Shown here in pieces: positions 1-11,273 of a stretch of DNA of 64,000 bases. The notes under the pieces were generated by a model. The model searched no databases and was not told where the DNA came from. It was given only the letters and a program-made list of their open reading frames with translations. The translations under genes and the position numbers were made by a program. This DNA is from Dryomyza anilis (taxonomy: Eukaryota; Arthropoda; Insecta; Diptera; Dryomyzidae): assembly GCA_951804985.1 (NCBI GenBank), contig OX638132.1, forward strand, positions 41,964,744-42,028,743, written 5' to 3'. Within the stretch, counting starts at the first letter, position 1. Every line of letters begins with the position of its first letter.

Positions 1-813
1 CCTTTTATACAAAATTTGAATAAAATAAATAACATAGAATACAAATGTTGTCTTGAAAAATATGAACACAGTAAAATATAACAAAGAAATAATATATAAC
101 AAATAATTAATATTCAATTCAAATTTAATTATGACGTATGTTCGCAACGCTCGTCTTCATTCGATTAGTTATCGACAGACGAAGTTGGCAACCTTGCATT
201 TTCTACATATGTCTCTTTTGTCGTCGTTTGAAGTATGTATTGGTTCTTTTAAATATAATGACGTTTGAAAACAAACAAAAAAATTGAAATTAGATGTAAA
301 TAAAAGTATTCTTGCAACATTCTTCTCGGTGACCGTCATTTCTTACCTACGTGTCTTTTGTTGTTCGTTGAGAAAATGGTTCGTATCGGAAATAATTTTG
401 TCATATACAAATTGTGTTAAAAAAGTACAAAGAGTAACTAATAATATAATAGTATATAATTTAATAGATCAGTATATAATTTAATTGTTCCTGAATGTTT
501 TTATAAAAAGATTGTGAACAGCCGACACGTATTTTTCATCAACAAAAAAAACACAACTAGATATGTTTTTATGCAAACATACTACTTTTTGAACTGAAAT
601 AATCGATGTTTTTTTGAAACATACTTATTTTCAGGTCGTTCCAAATATTAATATTTTATTTTGAACATATTTATGTTTCGGTTCAAATATTTTTTTTCCG
701 GATGTAGTAATTATTATATTTCTATTAGAACATACACCATTTTAAGGGGCAACATTATAATGTTTCCGTGATACCATACTGTAAATCAGAGCTCATGTTC
801 AAGTATCAATGCA
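1..813 (-). mobile_element. LTR copy 1 of a deleted LTR retrotransposon, cut by the window start
   Basis: This stretch is repeated almost perfectly as a direct copy at 1540-2352, at a constant offset of 1539 bases with only a few substitutions. On the minus strand the shared block begins TGCATTGATACTTG (TGTATTGATACTTG in the other copy), a canonical TG start for an LTR. Reading leftwards, it runs to a TATA-like GTATAAAAGG at the window edge. I infer it is the U3-bearing part of a 3' LTR whose end lies outside the window. Diverged relatives lie in opposite orientation at 43525-44272 and 55348-56760. The 66-codon open frame inside it is repeated in copy 2 and has no recognisable protein features. 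Confidence 0.6.
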
Positions 814-1234
814 GACATTATTTACTGGAATTTTTGTCGCTGCCATACTTGACGTTGCTGCCGTAGAATACGTTACTGGCGTCGTTGCCATACAGAACGT
901 TGCTGTCCTTGCTGCCGTAGAGGACGTTTCCGTTGTCGCTGCCGTGGAGTTCGTTGCTGTCGTCGCTGCTCTAGAGGACGTTGCTGTCGTCGCTGCTGTG
1001 GGGGACGTTGCTGTCATCGCTGCCGTGGATGACGTTGCTGTCGTCGCTGCTGTAGAGAACGTTGCTGTTGTCGCTGCTCCAGAGGACGTTGCTCTCGCTA
1101 CTATAGCCGATGTTGTTGTTGTCGCTGTCGTGGAAGACGTTGCTCTAGAGGACGTTGATGTCGTCGCTGCCGTGGAGGACGTCGTCTCTTCCATAGAGGT
1201 CGTTGACTTTCGGTCGTTGAATAGCCAAAACTGG
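814..1234. repeat. GC-rich ~27-bp tandem repeat in the retrotransposon leader
   Basis: From about 890 to 1200 the sequence is built from a variable unit close to GACGTTGCTGTCGTCGCTGC plus about 7 bases. The unit is 27 bases, or nine codons, so both strands stay open: the plus strand reads Val/Ala/Asp-rich and the minus strand Thr/Ser/Ala-rich. The composition is far richer in G+C than its surroundings. It lies between two LTR copies and just downstream, on the minus strand, of a primer-binding-like site, which makes it leader or gag-proximal sequence. I see no gag motif. Whether either strand is translated cannot be told, and the open frames are expected from the repeat itself. Confidence 0.6.
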
Positions 1235-1253
1235 CCGCTAAGTTGGGCGCCAA
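1235..1253 (-). other. Primer-binding-site-like sequence (tRNA-Lys type)
   Basis: On the minus strand the sequence TTGGCGCCCAACTTAGCGG follows ...GTTCTTCA. The first 12 bases resemble a retroelement primer-binding site of the TGGCGCCCAAC type and follow directly after a CA dinucleotide suitable for an LTR end. This sets the LTR/internal boundary at 1254. Only the 5' part of the match is convincing, so the tRNA assignment is tentative. Confidence 0.45.
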
Positions 1254-2352
1254 TGAAGAACTCAGATATCATAAGTATTACGACAACGAGTGTGAGTACA
1301 ATTGAATACTCAGGGTTCGCGGTTTAAACATTTAAAGCAATACAAAACAACCGACTTTGTCTTCGTTGCGTACTAAAAACTATGACCAGTGCATTACCGT
1401 TCGCTAGTTGTATGAGTGTCACAGCTAGAACAACTATTCTACACTTGCAACTGAAATTCTACGTCCAACAAAAATCGTACAATAGAATGTATCAGTTCGA
1501 GAGCTAAGTTTCGAATAAATTTTATTTGATTTCAGTCTGCCTTTTATACAAAATTTGAATAAAATAAATAACATAGAATACAAATGTTGTCTTGAAAAAT
1601 ATGAACACAGTAAAATATAACAAAGAAATAATATATAACAAATAATTAATATTCAATTCAAATTTAATTATGACGTATGTTCGCAACGCTCGTCTTCATT
1701 CGATTAGTTATCGACAGACGAAGTTGGCAACCTTGCATTTTCTACATATGTCTCTTTTGTCGTCGTTTGAAGTATGTATTGGTTCTTTTAAATATAATGA
1801 CGTTTGAAAACAAACAAAAAAATTGAAATTAGATGTAAATAAAAGTATTCTTGCAACATTCTTCTCGGTGACCGTAATTTCTTACCTACGTGTCTTTTGT
1901 TGTTCGTTGAGAAAATGGTTCGTATCGGAAATAATTTTGTCATATACAAATTGTGTTAAAAAAGTACAAAGAGTAACTAATAATATAATAGTATATAATT
2001 TAATAGATCAGTATATAATTTAATTGTTCCTGAATGTTTTTATAAAAAGATTGTGAACAGCCGACACGTATTTTTCATCAACAAAAAAAACACAACTAGA
2101 TATGTTTTTATGCAAACATACTACTTTTTGAACTGAAATAATCTATGTTTTTTTGAAACATACTTATTTTCAGGTCGTTCCAAATATTAATATTTTATTT
2201 TGAACATATTTATGTTTCGGTTCAAATATTTTTTTTTCGGATGTAGTAATTATTATATTTCTATTAGAACATACACCATTTTAAGGGGCAACATTATAAT
2301 GTTTCCGTGATACCATACTGTAAATCAGAGCTCATGTTCAAGTATCAATACA
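1254..2352 (-). mobile_element. LTR copy 2 (about 1.1 kb) of the same retrotransposon
   Basis: On the minus strand it starts TGTATTGATACTTG and ends CTTCA just before the primer-binding-like site. The 1540-2352 part duplicates the window's first 813 bases. Near 1540-1549 lies GTATAAAAGG (TATA-like), and AATAAA occurs at 1521-1526 on the same strand, as expected for promoter and polyadenylation signals in an LTR. About 45 bases of the right flank (2353-2400) also match the flank of the 55.3-kb copy, so that flank is probably the internal 3' end of the element rather than a random insertion site. That would make this copy the LTR shared by two partial elements. The limits are inferred from two copies only. 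Confidence 0.55.
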
Positions 2353-2399
2353 ACCTTGTTTACAAATGATTTATCAGGCAATTATATATTTAGCTTATT

Positions 2400-3580
2400 C
2401 ACATCAGGGACGTAATTTGGGTATGGCAGAGGGGGCATCTTTCCCTCCTAGATTTGATTTTTTATTTATTTTTAATTCAATTAATAAAATATAAAATAAA
2501 ATAAAGTTACTTCGAGTTTTATTACTTATTATAAACTTTCTCAATTGTACATTATCCCAAGTGGAAATTTTTCCGATGAGCCATCAGGAAATGGTCGTGT
2601 TTTTATCAGGTAAGCCCTATTAGAGCAAACATGATCAATGCCTTGTCATGTGGTCACGACCATAGCTACATTATTTGTTCTTCTTAAGGAAATTTTCATC
2701 GGGTAATGGTCGGGAGTTAATGAGGAAAACCCTAAACATTTTTTTATTGAACGAGAATCTATCATTAATATTTCATCACTATTATGAACATATTTTGATC
2801 ATCCTCTACCTATCTTATACCTTTATTTTTCTTATATTAAATTTAATATATAAATTTATATTTTCCATATGTAAATATAATGTTTTAAAATGATAACAAA
2901 TATCATCATTGAAATGTTGTTGAGCATTATATTAAAAATGGCAGTATCCATTTTCATAAAGTTCACATAAATATTTGTAGAGTAACAATAAACATCAGCA
3001 TCATATACGAACAACTTTATAATAAATTGTATGAAAATGTGAATTTGTGCATTTGTTACAATTTACTTTCTCCACATGTAAATTCATATTGGAATGAAAA
3101 TATATTACATACAAAGTAAAAAAAAAAATAAATAGTAATTGTATTTCTCAATATTAGTAATTTGTATTACTATACGAGACATGATTTTATAAATTTAAAT
3201 CTGTCGATTTAAAATCTTACATTCCGATTGAAAAATTGATTTACCGCTGCAAACCAGATGTAGGCAGGCCATCCGACCCGAATTGAATGTGCTTTTGAGC
3301 ACACCAAAAATCGAAAATTTTTACTAATTATTATTTTTTAGTTTATAAATAAACGATAAAACCATTCACATTTTGTTATTAACAATTATGTCCACGTTTA
3401 GTGATTTTCGTTCATATAACAATAAAAATTGTTCATTTGTTTCCTATATTGTGAGTGATGAGTGTAGCTTTATCGTGAATAGCAATACTTTCGAACTAAA
3501 TTGTTAAATTTATCGAAAATGTTTTACTCGTATCGCGGTTATTTTAATTTTTAAAATACAAATAACATATCGAAAAATTT
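2400..3580. other. AT-rich stretch without recognised genes
   Basis: Very AT-rich with scattered short open frames and no motif, splice pattern or long repeat that I recognise. Around 2408-2452 the text 'gggacgtaattt...gagggggcat' loosely resembles, in reverse, the sequence near 17341-17385 ('gcccccccaaggtaaacc...acgtcc'). It may be the end of a dispersed element. Confidence 0.5.
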
Positions 3581-3599
3581 CTGCAGGATCTACCAAGTG

Positions 3600-4500
3600 C
3601 GCACAATCATGTGCTGCTGTTTCTGTGTCGACGTCAACTGGAAGAAGTCGAATAACAATCGCCCGAAATTGTAACACCCAGGACTCCAACGATTACCGAC
3701 GAAATTTTGGCATCTTACAGTGTGATCCTTCATCGATAACTGTCATACCAAGTCGTGCTGATCAATTTTTTTTTCATCGATCCAAAATTCTATTACAGTT
3801 CGTTGGACAACAGCGGCAACTCATCGCCCAGCAAGTATCTTCGGCTGCGCGCTCGAGAAAACTAAAAACCGCAGCGACGACATGATGCTAATGCATTTAC
3901 TTACATTTTTACGTTATATGCACATTTGTGCACATAACAACAAAATTAAATTGCAAATTGTAGCAAAAGCACGAAGTTTTCTGCGCATTTTGTGAAACAC
4001 ACCAACAGAACAGTAGGCGCAGAAAAAACGAAAGCCGTAAAAATGCCAAACGACAATTAAAAAGGTTGTTGAAGTATTTTTTAAATTTATTTTTTCTTTG
4101 CGCAGGTTCAAGTCTAAAAGTACTCGTTTATCGAGAGACAAGAAATTGTCTCGCTAAACGAGCTGCTCTCAACGCCCATGTTCAGCGCAGAGCAGCTTTG
4201 ACGAAGTGCATCAGGACCTAAACATTCCAGTGCCAGCGGCGATTTTGGTCAACAACCACGAAAATAAGATGGGAGGCGGTGATTACGAGCAACCCGCTAC
4301 GAAGAGTGCGCGCCCGGCACCAATATCATTTGTCTGCCCACAGGTGCGGAGAAGATCAAGGTGGTGAAACCCTGTCTCCATCCATGAGGATACACTCGCA
4401 GAAATACAGGCCGTCGAATCGGATACCGCGGTGTTCTTCGACCTCCTGAGATAATGCAAGAGGAGACAGCGACCTTGTCGTCAATAAACTAAAAATAATT
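3600..4500 (+). pseudogene. Possible decayed multi-exon gene, identity unknown
   Basis: Two blocks stand out by near-balanced base composition in AT-rich DNA: about 3600-3885 and 4105-4490. The second follows a good polypyrimidine tract and CAG acceptor (about 4085-4104). One frame from the acceptor is open to about 4150, meets a stop, then stays open from the Ser-Ser-Phe-Asp-Glu region (about 4193) through an acidic/proline/alanine stretch to about 4360. Another frame carries a basic C-terminal part (Arg-Arg-Asn-Thr-Gly-Arg-Arg) ending near 4490, followed by AATAA-rich DNA. Stops and frame changes show it is not a working gene as read. No family was recognised, and an element-borne exon is equally possible. 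Confidence 0.3.
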
Positions 4501-4736
4501 TAAAATATTGGTCATTAATTAACAAATAAAAACAAGAAACTTACAAATTTCAACAAATTTGTATTTTTGGTTTGTTTACATCATCATATGTTTCTACTGT
4601 TATTCGCAGTAGATCGCAGTGTTGCATTCTTTCGCACTATTTGTAGTACTTTTTTCAATTAAAAAATGCAAAATACTACGAAAGTTTATATTTTAATATT
4701 GAACTATTTTCAATTTTTATAACTCTTGCATTATGT

Positions 4737-5377
4737 AGCTCGTTTCTGTAACTCATTCGACAAATTTTCGATTTCTGTGACGTCACGCCGTTTCGTTCCA
4801 TTATTGTCGATTGTGCGATAATTGTTGTTTCTGTACGAATCGTTTAAAACCGGTCTGATTTGAAACTGGCATAAAAGTCGAAAGGTAACTTGTGAAATTG
4901 AAATAATTGTCATCTGTTTTTTTTAGTTCAGTTACCTCCTACGGCATTTAATTCACTTGCAACTGTCTCTCAAACAACACAGAGTTCTTTTCTTGTATAT
5001 TTGGACGTGAACTGTCTCTTGTTCACACTTCTGTGTTATGATATGGCTTTTTAAGCCATATCTCTGCGCTTTAGTTTATGAAAAATCAAAAACTAATGTA
5101 TTTTCCTACCAAATATCAATCATTTTTAAAGTCGAGAGGCTTATCACCAAGTCAAAAGCTAGTGAGAAATACAATCGTTTCAAAACGATTCGATTTATTT
5201 GTAGAAATAGTGATGTGAATAAATTCCTACTAAAGTGAAATTGGAACATGTCAAAATGAATCGATTCAAACGTTTAATATTTTACAGAAACATTAAAAAT
5301 GAAAATGACGTCATTATGAGGTCAAATCGACAATTGTAGTCAACAATTGCGATCGAAAACAAATACAGAAACGAGCT
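4737..5377. mobile_element. MITE, ~640 bp, TIR AGCTCGTTTCTGTA
   Basis: The left end AGCTCGTTTCTGTA at 4737 is mirrored exactly by TACAGAAACGAGCT ending at 5377. Further subterminal matches include TGTCGATT and TGACGTCA on each side. There is no coding potential. The flanking duplication is unclear, so the superfamily is not assigned. Confidence 0.6.
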
Positions 5378-6060
5378 CCTGATAATTAATACAATTCTGT
5401 TAAATTATTAGATAACCTAACTTTCAGAATAAAGTTTCCGTTAAATATTTTCGTTTTCACCAAAACAAATTATTTAACTTCCGGTTAGAACGATACTTTA
5501 ATAGATTTTCTGTATATCTGGCAACTAATTGACATAATTAAATAAATTAAAATTTAATTTTTCAAATTTAAAATTTCAAGAATTTGTTTTTCGTTATATT
5601 TGGATATAGCGACGAGAGATTTGCAATGCCAATTCACCGTTTTGCTAAAATTTCTATTGCCATTTATCTTATGACATTTTAAGACATTGCATTTTGGTAT
5701 TTCGGAAACAAATATGTGCACAAATTGCAGCATCATTTTTTGAATGGATTGTCAAAATCTGTCGATTATAAATATAACTATCGGTTAAAGTATCTGTCAG
5801 TTAAAGAAAATTTAAATGACAAACAGATATAACAATTGATTGTGAAATCGAATTTTGTGCAAACTGTCGGTTAAATTGGAAGTTAGTATTGTGAAAACAG
5901 CCCTAAATTAATTAAAAAAAATCAATACAAATAAAATTCTCAAAATGTTAAATTACAATAGTCATTAAAAACTACTTACAATGTCTTTAAAAGTAAACCC
6001 TGAGACAACAGAAAACAGCAGATTTTGATATTTCGTATTTCGTATTTCGTCACAAAAATT
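5378..6060. other. AT-rich stretch, possibly one more degraded MITE
   Basis: No gene is seen. The segment 5460-5890 shows weak inverted similarity between its ends ('taacttccggttagaacg' near 5477 against the complement of 'cggttaaattggaagtta' near 5868), which could be an old TIR element. Internal GTTAAAGTATCTGTCAGTTAA motifs are imperfectly repeated. Confidence 0.3.
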
Positions 6061-6880
6061 GTTAACAAAGTTAACCAAATTAAAATTATTTTTAAAAATT
6101 AAAATATAAAATTATATATAAGTGGTAATATTTTATTATATGAACAATACACATTTCAATAGGTATTTATTTGTATAAGGCGTCTTTGCCTTAAACGACC
6201 AAGTCATCTATAACTAAATTAATATTAATTGTTTTAGTTTCTTACGTATGTACAACTGGGGCCAAATTCTAAGTGATAATGATACTTATCACTTACCTTT
6301 TCACTGAACATATCCATTTTTCACTTGACAGAGATCGAAATGCGATACTTGTTCATATGGTGAAAACTATATTATGCATATATAATTTTATCGTTATTTA
6401 AAGCTTCTTAATCCAAAACATATAATACTGTAAATAAGTATATATTCTAGTAAAATTTAATAATTTTATTTTTTTATTATCATTTATCTTATGAATTTTT
6501 GAATATCTTTTCAAAACTGTTGGCTTTGTTTTCATTTTCGTAAACTTTTGACAATAGTTATCACTTCACAACACAATGAGAATCGCAAATGTGGTATGAA
6601 TTCACAAAAAAAAACTTTTCACTTCACGATAACGCAGATTCAGAATATACCGCAGGATCAGTTTAATAAGAAAAAAATAATGGCTGAAAAAGCAAATGAT
6701 GAATTATGTACATGTTTTGACGGACCTATATGGTCATACATTTTAATTTTTTAAATCCTTTGAAACTGAATTTTTCAAAAAAATTTAACTTCAAAGGTGC
6801 ACATATATACAAATCCAATATATTCTTAAAGTACGTCAACAAATAAATGCACGTGTTTCCAAAGTTTTTCTAAATCAATT
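6060..6880. repeat. Left member of a long inverted repeat pair (mate 16440-17345), with a nested TIR core
   Basis: Reading the reverse complement, this segment matches 16440-17345 over its whole length at moderate identity, including flanks outside a nested TIR element. The core (about 6256-6655) starts CTGGGGCCAAATTCTAAGTG and ends with a diverged complement, with ATTCACTTCACGATAAC-type subterminal sequence. Because homology continues outside the core on both sides, the core sits at the same place in a larger repeat. The 68-codon frame at 6548 is not conserved in the mate. Confidence 0.6.
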
Positions 6881-6929
6881 CGTTAAATGGTTTTACATCC
6901 ATTTGAAATGTAAGTGCATATCATTTTTA

Positions 6930-7640
6930 TACCCTACACCTATGAGGTACAGGGTATATTAACTTTGTGCATATATTGTAACGCCCCTTAGGAGGCGTGT
7001 CCGGTATGGAAAAGTATATATATTCTTGATCAGCATCACTACCCGAGTCCGTTTAGCCATGTCCGTCTGTCTGTCTGTCCGTCTTGCTGTCTTGCTGTCC
7101 GAATACAGAAAATCTTGAGAGATACTGATCAGAATACGATGAAATTTCATCTCAATATATTTTAGCCAAAAGTAGGAACTAAGTTTGAAAATGAGCCAAA
7201 TCTGTCAACGGACACGCCCACCTCCCATACAAGTCACTTTTATATAACTCTTTAGGAACTAATAACTCGAAAAGTATTCAAAATATAGTTATAAAATTTA
7301 AAACATATTGTTATAATTCACCTAAAAATATGTGGTCTAAAAATGGGCGTGATCCGCCCACTTTTTTTTTCATTATTTCCCGGGTTTTCATAGTGGAAAT
7401 TTGATCCGTAAATTATTAAAATCAAATCTGTGAAATATTTGCCTTACAAAATTTTAAAAATAGGCGTGGTCCGCCCACTTTTATTTTTAATTTTTTTTAT
7501 TAGATATTTTATACTTTTATATCAATTTTTTAAATTATATAAGAGGTAAATTTCTGATATGTGAATAATATTATGAGGTATACAATTAAATATCTCACAT
7601 TAAGGTGTAGGGTATTCCATAGTCTGGCCCGATCGACTAT
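6930..7640 (+). mobile_element. Dispersed 'ATACCCTACAC' fly repeat, copy 1
   Basis: Begins TATACCCTACACCTATGAGG and continues with GTAACGCCCC...GGAGGCGTGTCCGGTATGG, 'tcttgatcagcatca', the GTCCGTCTGTCTGTCTGTCC tract, and ends near GGTGTAGGGTATTCCATAGTC...GATCGACTATAAC. The same order of blocks is found at 57308 and 58352. GGGCGTGATCCGCCCAC-type segments recur internally. This noncoding dispersed family is, from general knowledge, very abundant in schizophoran fly intergenic DNA. Its class is not certain. Confidence 0.65.
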
Positions 7641-8129
7641 AACAGTCCCAGTGTGATTTCAGCTCCGCTCTGATATTTCTCGTACAAAAATTATATGTCA
7701 AATCAATCGTTTCCCTTTTCAACTTCTTTCAAGAGAAAATTATTCAAAAATGGCTACCGATTCTTACTCTCTTAATTTGTTTTTACTTTATGTGCAAACC
7801 GCAACAAGAAAATTACTATGTTGTCAATGACTATAACGTCAAAATGAATGTTTTAATTCATATGAAAATTTTCGTGCAACGCAAATTAAACTGTAAGTTT
7901 TTAATTTGTATTAATTTACAGTAAATATATGAATAATATATATAATTTTAGCTAAACGCGAGAAGTCTCACGTGGTGCGGGTATCGGAGCTAAAGGTCTT
8001 GAATGATTGCGCTCATAGCATAGTGCACTATATTCAGCAGGACTTTCAAGTAAAATGATGTAAATACATTACAATGAATATATAATAATAACTGCGGTGC
8101 TGTCGCGTTGCACTCTGTTATTCTTTCAA

Positions 8130-8733
8130 AATTAGATCTCCGCAAGCTGCTCAACGTGCTGCTATCACACTGCCATCCAACACTACCGGCATCCAATACC
8201 AAGAACGAAAAAAGCGTCTGCACCTGCTTTGACCAATGGCATCGATCCCATAATGGTAGGTGTTGATTTTTCATTATCAATGCGATATATTTACTGAATT
8301 TATTTTAGAAACCCTAAGCAATAAAAGTGTCAAAGGTCAGGCGCTGGACGATATTCAAACCGTGCTGCGTTGTTAGTCATGCGACGTATGTGTTTTCTGT
8401 AACCATTTAACTTTTACAAATAATCATTTTTTTTATTGGCATCAACCTCAACAACGAAAAACTGGAGAAGTCAATAGTTTGTCGAGCATACAAGTGTTGG
8501 TCGCCAGATATCGCATAATTACCGTCGTCAGTACAATTGCAAAGTATGCCTTTACAATTTTTCATCGGTATTTAAATATTGTACCATTTTTTTATTTGCA
8601 GTTCCAAATAATACCGATGATAAAGCTCTGGGTTCTGTACTATTTGCTGAGAATATTATACAGCACTTTGGTTCTTCAAGATTTCTTAACGGGAAGTCTG
8701 GATGATGTCCTGAAGTTAACCAGTCACCAACGT
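8130..8733 (+). pseudogene. Possible decayed gene with four exon-like blocks
   Basis: Four short blocks are bounded by good splice-site consensus: a block ending at a GTAGGTG donor (8256), 8309-8385 with a TTTATTTTAG acceptor and GTATGTG donor, a block ending at a GTATGCC donor (8544), and 8602-8733 with a TTTATTTGCAG acceptor and GTAAGAG donor. Protein-like frames are visible in each. The last, for example, contains Asn-Asn-Thr-Asp-Asp-Lys-Ala-Leu-Gly-Ser, then Phe-Ala-Glu-Asn-Ile-Ile-Gln-His-Phe. Every frame is interrupted: a TAG near 8373, a TAA in block 3 and a TGA with a frame change in block 4. I infer a dead host-like gene. No family was recognised, and no start or terminal exon was found. 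Confidence 0.35.
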
Positions 8734-8779
8734 GTAAGAGAGGTGTTTAAATTATATATTTTAATTGGTTAATGTGATG

Positions 8780-9370
8780 GAGTAACTTTGTTGGTGCTTT
8801 TTCAAATGAACCAATCTAAATCTAACGAATCATCTCATATAACTTGCTACATTATCAAGACCAGCCGCATCATCGAGCGCGTGTAATTTAATTTAATAAT
8901 TTGTTAGTTTATATAATTTAATATTTTTTATTTTTATATTATTTAATAGTATTTATGTTTATATAATTTATTTTCTTTTTAATTTAGTGTTAATTATTGG
9001 TCTAAATGTATTAGAGTTATTTTATACACTGTAATAAAGAAATATAATACAAAAAATGCCTTTGTTTTAATTGTCATCAATTTTCTTTTGGATCATCTTT
9101 GGGTCGGCGAAAAGTCAGATTTCTCTTATCTACAAGTCTTCTTTGTTGACGTTTACTTTTCTCAGAGAGAATTTTTTGTTTGTCGTTTGTTCAGATATTC
9201 GTCAGAGTAATACGTCATAAAAAAGAAAGAAAAAGAGGTGAGATCTCTATGTCCCTTTAAGTGCGCTGGCTTTCCTATTTTGATCATTTTTCTGAACATA
9301 GCTCTGAGACTGTGGTGCGAGATTTCTGACGTTTAGTTACGGAATAGTTCCTAAAGAGTTCAGAGAAGAC
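8780..9370. other. AT-rich stretch without recognised genes
   Basis: Low-complexity A/T runs (8880-9010) and a less biased part (9060-9370) with no supportable coding frame. An AATAAAG occurs near 9033 with nothing recognisable upstream except the decayed exon blocks ending at 8733. Confidence 0.4.
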
Positions 9371-9571
9371 TCACTGGGGTCCGTCCCATATGACCGAACT
9401 TACCCATGTGACCTAACTTTCCCAACTCGTTTAAAATACAAATAAAAGCCTACTTCATAGGCTTGGCAACTACTTGTTGCCAACTACTTGTAAAAATTTA
9501 TTCTTTTTCATAATTCGTTTTGACATTTGTTTTATATTTTCACAAAGCTGCGTTTGAATTTCTTTTTTAAA

Positions 9572-10525
9572 ATGGAATTTGATGAAAAATTAATTGAATG
9601 TGTAAAATCACATAATATTTTATATGACCTCAGGTCACACTACAAAAATGTCATAAAAAAAGAAGAAATGTGGGAGGAAATTGTCAAAGAAGTTTCTTGT
9701 ACAGGCCATTGTACATGACCATTTTTTTTCAAAAATTTGCAGTACAATATATTTTATTTTAGCTGAGCTGGCAAAGAAGCGGTGGAGAAATTTGCGGCAC
9801 TTATAAAAAAGCAAACAAAGCGCCATCCAACGATCGGGAAGTGCTTCAGCAGACCCAAAGCCCATTTGGAAATATTCTGATATAATGGAATTTTTGGATG
9901 ACATTCCAAGCAGTAGAAGGTTAGTAAAGGAATATTTGTTTGTTGCGTACACTTCATCCAAAGAACTACGCCTTTTCTTTCTATTTAATCCTGCTACACA
10001 ATTTTTTCATACGAAGTCTGGTGTCGGCAAGTGAAGTCTGGTGACGCCATGTGATTGGGGAAATGTGAGACATTTGACTAATGAGGTAAAATATTTGGCT
10101 GAAGTTTACTTTATTCTGTCTATAAATTTTTTTATTTATTATTATCCTGCCATATTACTGTTTATTTGCAGAACATACGGAAACACAGTTCTTGTGGAAG
10201 AAGACGCAACTTTTGACAGTCATTACGACGACAGTTTGACCCAAGATTCCTCACAGGACATCATTGATATACAACAACGCAAACGTCGGAAGAAGGGCGC
10301 CAGAGAAGAAAACGAATTTGCTTTTTCTAATTTTTTAGAAAAAGCTACAACAAGTATTCAAGAATTGGTTTGATCCGGAAAGCATCAACATGCTGAGAAA
10401 GATAGCACAACTACTATTTAAAACTTTGGACATGAAAATCAAGTCCGCCAATTTGTCGAATGAAAGGCTTACTAAACTGGAGATAGATATCTCTAATTTT
10501 GTTTATGGACAACTTATGAATTAGT
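9572..10525 (+). pseudogene. MADF-domain accessory protein of a Harbinger element (three exons, broken)
   Basis: Start Met at 9572 (MEFDEKLIECVKSH) begins a MADF domain, the Myb/SANT-related DNA-binding fold of Adf-1-type proteins. Exon 1 (9572-9710) has the MWEEIVKEV helix. A GTACAT donor, short intron and TTTTAG acceptor join in phase to exon 2 (9763-9919), with the signature K-K-R-W-R-N-L-R and, later, W-K-Y-S-D-I-M-E-F-L. A GTTAGT donor and TTTGCAG acceptor lead to exon 3 (from 10172): an acidic/serine region, an Arg/Lys cluster (QRKRRKKG) and a C-terminal helical tail. An in-frame TAA at 9804 and a TGA at 10371 followed by a frame change (the tail resumes and ends at 10525) make it non-functional. 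In Harbinger elements this partner protein delivers the transposase to DNA. Confidence 0.7.
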
Positions 10526-11087
10526 TAAACATGTGACCTAACTCAATATTTTTCAATTTATGGTTTTCCCCTACATTATTGCACTATAATTTATTGGGTT
10601 ATATTTTGTCTACATACTAAGCTTTTTTTTCAAGAAATTATTAGATATTATTTGGAAAAATTACTGTTAAAAAATTGAAATTTTTTTTAATTGAAATACA
10701 GTTTTAAAAAAGACCAAAAAAAAAACATCGAATGATATTTTTGGAATAATTTTTGATATAAAAAACAGAGTATGCAGACATAGTTCAAACCCTCAAATTT
10801 TAATGTAATGATGTATAAACTTGGTTTTTTATCTCATTTTGTCGAGTAGTTTATTTTAAGTTAGGCATTTTAGCTGTTGGTTTATTATCGATTGAAATAA
10901 AAAATGAAAACATTTGTTAAGTTTATTTAAATTTATTTACTATGGAAATAAAACAAATGAATTCATTAAATTAATGAATTGATTTAAACATTTCAAAGAT
11001 TGAATATTTTTTGTTGTTGTTGAATATATATAGATGCAATGACATTGTTTATTCTGCAATTAATTTTTATTTAAATAATCTTTTAAT

Positions 11088-11273
11088 TTATTTCGTAATT
11101 GAAATGCTACAAATTGAAGAACCATTAGAAAACTGCGATCTTTCAACTCGCATATGATTGTTTGTACCAGCACTTATTAGAAACTGGTCATCACTTGTAT
11201 TGTAGTAACTTTTATCATTTTGAAGCATTAGGAAGTTATACAGAACAACTGTTGCTAACACAATCTTATCCGC
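11088..11273 (-). pseudogene. Harbinger transposase C-terminal fragment (DDE_Tnp_4 type)
   Basis: An open minus-strand frame of about 60 codons ends in TAA at 11088. It contains Lys-Ile-Val-Leu-Ala-Thr-Val-Val-Leu-Tyr-Asn-Phe-Leu, resembling the 'IVLA..VLHNFL' helix that follows the catalytic core in Harbinger-type transposases, then a polar tail. The DDE residues themselves are missing because the upstream part of the gene is lost at the junction with the RTE fragment. Its position, converging on the MADF gene, supports the call more than the short sequence alone. Confidence 0.5.

Noticed and set aside
799..1327. Overlapping 157- and 172-codon open frames on both strands
   Set aside because: Both follow automatically from a 27-base tandem repeat, and the minus one runs through the primer-binding-like site, so neither is supported as a gene.
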